Part shown: positions 6,612 through 8,087 of the stretch, piece after piece
Numbering within the stretch: the first letter of the stretch is position 1
Layout: the number at the start of each line of letters is the position of its first letter
Source of the DNA: Devosia sp.
GTDB taxonomy: Bacteria > Pseudomonadota > Alphaproteobacteria > Rhizobiales > Devosiaceae
Length of the DNA stretch: 8,087 nt
Direction of reading: 5' to 3'
Assembly (NCBI GenBank): GCA_028290225.1
Contig: JAQGKH010000340.1
Span: forward strand, 1 to 8,087
Translations under genes and position numbers: made by a program
Notes under the pieces: generated by a model
Database searches by the model: none
Told to the model about the DNA's origin: nothing
What the model saw: only the letters and a program-made list of their open reading frames with translations

Positions 6612-7256
6612 TTAGGGCCTTGACCCTGCCTTGCGTCTGCTGGCTCCATCGACAAGGGCGATGGCTGCGCGGAGTGCCGCTTCTATATCGAGAAGCGTCG
6701 TATCGAGCAAGTGCGCGTCGGCCGCCTTGTAAAAACCGCCATGGGGATTGGCCATGTCGCGGGCGTCCCGCTCCTCGATCTGGTGATAAAGCGCGTAGCG
6801 ATCAACCACCTGGCCGCGCGCTTCGAGTTGGCGGGCGCGCCGCTCCATGCGGGCTTTGGAATCGGCTTGAATGAAGAGCTTGGCATCCGCTTCGGGGCAG
6901 ATCACCGTGCCGATATCGCGACCATCCAGCACCGCGCCGCCATCCTGCAGGGCGAACTGGCGCTGATAATCGAACAATGCCCTGCGCACCTCCCCGATCA
7001 CCGCGACCTTGGAAGCCAGCTGCCCAGCCTTGGCCGACAGCAGCAATTCAGATTGCAGGTCTGCGCTGTCGAGCGTCCGGGCGGCCTCGATGGCCCTGGC
7101 TTCGAACTCGGGCGTATCCTCGAAAGGTTCAGCGGCCCGCCCAACTGCGCGATACAACAGCCCGGTATCGAGATGGGGCAGCCCGTAATGGCGCGCCAAT
7201 CCACTGGCCAGCGTACCCTTGCCCGAAGCGGCGGGTCCGTCGACGGCGATGATCAT
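6612..7256 (-). CDS. cmk: Cytidylate kinase
   Basis: Cmk transfers phosphate from ATP to CMP or dCMP, feeding CTP and dCTP pools. The 214-residue product opens with the P-loop IIAVDGPAASGKGT (2-15), followed by LDTGLLYRAVGR (29-40) at the acceptor-nucleotide site. DGRDIGTVICPEADAKLFI (111-129) is the diagnostic Cmk segment, and the RD-rich stretch EERDARDMANP (161-171) is the lid region. ATG at 7256 is chosen because GGAG lies 6 nt upstream and the P-loop then starts near residue 7 as in the family; the open frame up to 7385 is not family-like. It lies 155 nt before rpsA, an old and widely kept pairing. In many rhizobia aroA precedes cmk, but here a divergent FYDLN-acid gene does. Confidence 0.96.
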   Translation of the reverse strand: MIIAVDGPAASGKGTLASGLARHYGLPHLDTGLLYRAVGRAAEPFEDTPEFEARAIEAARTLDSADLQSELLLSAKAGQLASKVAVIGEVRRALFDYQRQFALQDGGAVLDGRDIGTVICPEADAKLFIQADSKARMERRARQLEARGQVVDRYALYHQIEERDARDMANPHGGFYKAADAHLLDTTLLDIEAALRAAIALVDGASRRKAGSRP

Positions 7257-7305
7257 GGCTTTCTCCGGGTGGCTGGAACGGCGGGGCGGGCTTAGCATTT
7301 TCGGT

Positions 7306-7333
7306 TTGACAGGGGCAAGGTTTGCCCATAACC
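7306..7333 (+). promoter_or_regulatory. Sigma70-like promoter with palindrome in the spacer, for the FYDLN-acid gene
   Basis: A perfect -35 hexamer TTGACA (7306-7311) is followed by -10 candidates CATAAC (7327-7332, 15-nt spacer) or ATAACC (7328-7333, 16-nt spacer). The start codon lies about 55 nt further on. Between the two elements is a perfect inverted repeat, GGGCAA-ggt-TTGCCC (7313-7318 and 7322-7327). The left half contacts the -35 side and the right half touches the -10. A weak opposite-facing element for cmk can be drawn with TTGCCC (7327-7322 on the minus strand) as -35 and GCTAAG about 16 nt on; that one is much less certain. Confidence 0.55.
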
Positions 7334-7387
7334 GGACGAGCCACAGCGGGGGCAACCCCGCGCTCTCCCCAGCGACGAGGACCATCC

Positions 7388-7795
7388 ATGGCCAGTTCCG
7401 AACGCGGCACCAAGCGGACCGATCCCGATACCGGCAAGAAGTTCTACGACCTCAACATGGACCCGATCGTCTCGCCTTATACCGGCAAGAGCTATCCGCG
7501 CTCCTATTTCGAGCAGGTTCTGGTCGGCAAGCCCTCTCCCGCCACTGCCCGCAAGGTGGATGACGAGGACGAGACCGAAGAAGAAGACGAGGTCGAGGAC
7601 GCTGCGGCGCCTGAACTGGTTTCGCTCGAGGAAGCCGACGCCGAAGAAGCGGGCGAGGACGAGATTCCCGAGGTCCAAGACGTCGATGTCGAAGTGGACG
7701 AAGAGCTCGGTGACGAGGAGGATGTGTTCCTCGAAGAAGAAGACGATGAGGACGACGATCTGGCCTTCGACGTCGGTGGCGACGAGGATCGTTGA
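7388..7795 (+). CDS. FYDLN-acid family protein (TIGR02300)
   Basis: A 135-residue protein of the alphaproteobacterial FYDLN-acid family; function unknown. The conserved head GTKRTDPDTGKKFYDLN (7-23) is followed by DPIVSPYTGKSYPRSYFE (25-42). The rest is extremely acidic: about 45 of the last 78 residues are Asp or Glu, with no basic residue before the final Arg. The tail is probably disordered. The head resembles a zinc-ribbon layout, but the positions where such ribbons carry CPxxG pairs read DPDTG and SPYTG, so no metal-binding cysteine remains. ATG at 7388 has GAGGA 6 nt upstream and gives the family N terminus; the open frame from 7322 is rejected as promoter and leader. It is transcribed away from cmk and towards the tRNA gene. 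Confidence 0.9.
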   Translation: MASSERGTKRTDPDTGKKFYDLNMDPIVSPYTGKSYPRSYFEQVLVGKPSPATARKVDDEDETEEEDEVEDAAAPELVSLEEADAEEAGEDEIPEVQDVDVEVDEELGDEEDVFLEEEDDEDDDLAFDVGGDEDR

Positions 7796-7808
7796 TTTCG
7801 CTTGATCC

Positions 7809-7839
7809 TTTCGCCGGCTCGGCTTGCGGGCCGGCGAAA
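7809..7839 (+). terminator. GC-rich stem-loop after the FYDLN-acid gene, possible terminator
   Basis: A perfect 10-bp stem (TTTCGCCGGC with GCCGGCGAAA, 7809-7818 and 7830-7839) with an 11-nt loop begins 14 nt after the stop codon. Position and strength suit a terminator, but on the plus strand it is followed by an A-run and not a T-run, so intrinsic termination is uncertain. Confidence 0.45.
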
Positions 7840-7863
7840 TAAAAAAGTGCCGTATAGGCACTT
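7837..7863 (-). terminator. Minus-strand intrinsic terminator facing the FYDLN-acid gene
   Basis: Read on the minus strand, AAGTGCC (7863-7857) and GGCACTT (7851-7845) form a perfect 7-bp stem around a 5-nt loop, continuing into TTTT-A-TTT (7844-7837). Counting the end of the stem this is a run of six T. It would stop transcripts coming from the right, yet no minus-strand gene is visible to its right inside the window. Confidence 0.6.
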
Positions 7864-7895
7864 GCACCCGGCGGAATCATCCAATAGGTTCCGCC
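7862..7895 (+). promoter_or_regulatory. Inverted repeat and weak promoter candidate upstream of tRNA-Ala
   Basis: A perfect 7-bp inverted repeat, GGCGGAA (7870-7876) and TTCCGCC (7889-7895), flanks 12 nt. A weak sigma70-like pair overlaps it: TTGCAC (7862-7867), 17-nt spacer, TAGGTT (7885-7890), about 44 nt before the tRNA. The hexamers match the consensus poorly, so the promoter reading is tentative. The repeat itself is exact. Confidence 0.3.
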
Positions 7896-7934
7896 TCGCT
7901 TCGGACGGGCAGCCGCCCACCGAACCCTTGGAAT

Positions 7935-8010
<76 letters not shown>

Positions 8011-8066
8011 TCCTAATCTATTAGCGGCATGAAATTTCTAAGGGTTTGAGCGAGAGCGACCCGTCG

Positions 8067-8086
8067 CCCCACTTCGTTCCCCACTT
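8067..8086 (+). repeat. Short direct repeat CCCCACTT downstream of the tRNA
   Basis: CCCCACTT occurs at 8067-8074 and again at 8079-8086, a 12-bp period, and each copy follows a CGT (8062-8064 and 8075-8077). It lies 57 nt past the tRNA 3' end, after an AT-richer stretch (8011-8050). The window ends one base later, so further copies may follow. It could be chance, or an integrase arm-type site of an element inserted at the tRNA; that is inference. Confidence 0.4.
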
Positions 8087-8087
8087 G

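Noticed and set aside
7257..7385. In-frame extension of cmk upstream of 7256
   Set aside because: The P-loop would begin about 50 residues in, unlike the family, and the stretch overlaps the divergent promoter region. A GGAG sits at the right distance from 7256.
7292..7867. 191-codon open frame on the minus strand, antisense to the FYDLN-acid gene
   Set aside because: Its Phe/Leu/Val-rich stretch is simply the reverse reading of GAA/GAC codons in the acidic tail, so the apparent membrane segments are artefacts.

Overview
This is high-GC DNA from an alphaproteobacterium, most likely Hyphomicrobiales/Rhizobiales. The evidence is a FYDLN-acid (TIGR02300) protein, a family I know essentially from Alphaproteobacteria; an S1 protein with the alphaproteobacterial C-terminal tail (YGSSDSGASLGDILGAALK); and the rhizobial-type block cmk-rpsA / sppA-ihfB-lapA-trpF-trpB-trpA. 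Placement near Devosia-like genera is only an impression.

Layout, right to left. Positions 1-7256 are a single-direction (minus strand) array: cmk, rpsA, an intrinsic terminator, a GNAT acetyltransferase, sppA, ihfB, a small LapA-domain membrane protein, trpF, trpB and the 5' part of trpA, which runs off the left edge. A divergent intergenic region (7257-7387) carries a sigma70-like promoter with a palindrome in its spacer. The plus strand then has a FYDLN-acid protein, a 139-bp gap with three perfect inverted repeats and one imperfect one, a tRNA-Ala(GGC) with encoded CCA, and 77 bp of AT-richer sequence ending in a short direct repeat at the right edge.

Functionally this is mostly housekeeping. 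Cmk phosphorylates CMP/dCMP, S1 drives translation initiation, IHF-beta is half of a nucleoid protein, SppA is a membrane peptidase, the LapA-like protein belongs to the cell envelope, and TrpF-TrpB-TrpA carry out the last steps of tryptophan synthesis from phosphoribosylanthranilate (TrpC, for the intervening step, is not in the window). Seven genes from the acetyltransferase to trpA lie close together (about 83 nt or less between genes, one overlap) and could be one transcript.

I see no undescribed multi-gene system. The points most worth a second look are a TTG start codon for rpsA placed exactly 6 nt after a GGAG, two hairpins in the rpsA leader, a terminator that ends about 13 nt before the next start codon, the palindrome-bearing divergent promoter, the hairpin cluster before the tRNA (one hairpin is a strong terminator pointing against the local genes), and a possible integration-site context at the tRNA 3' end.
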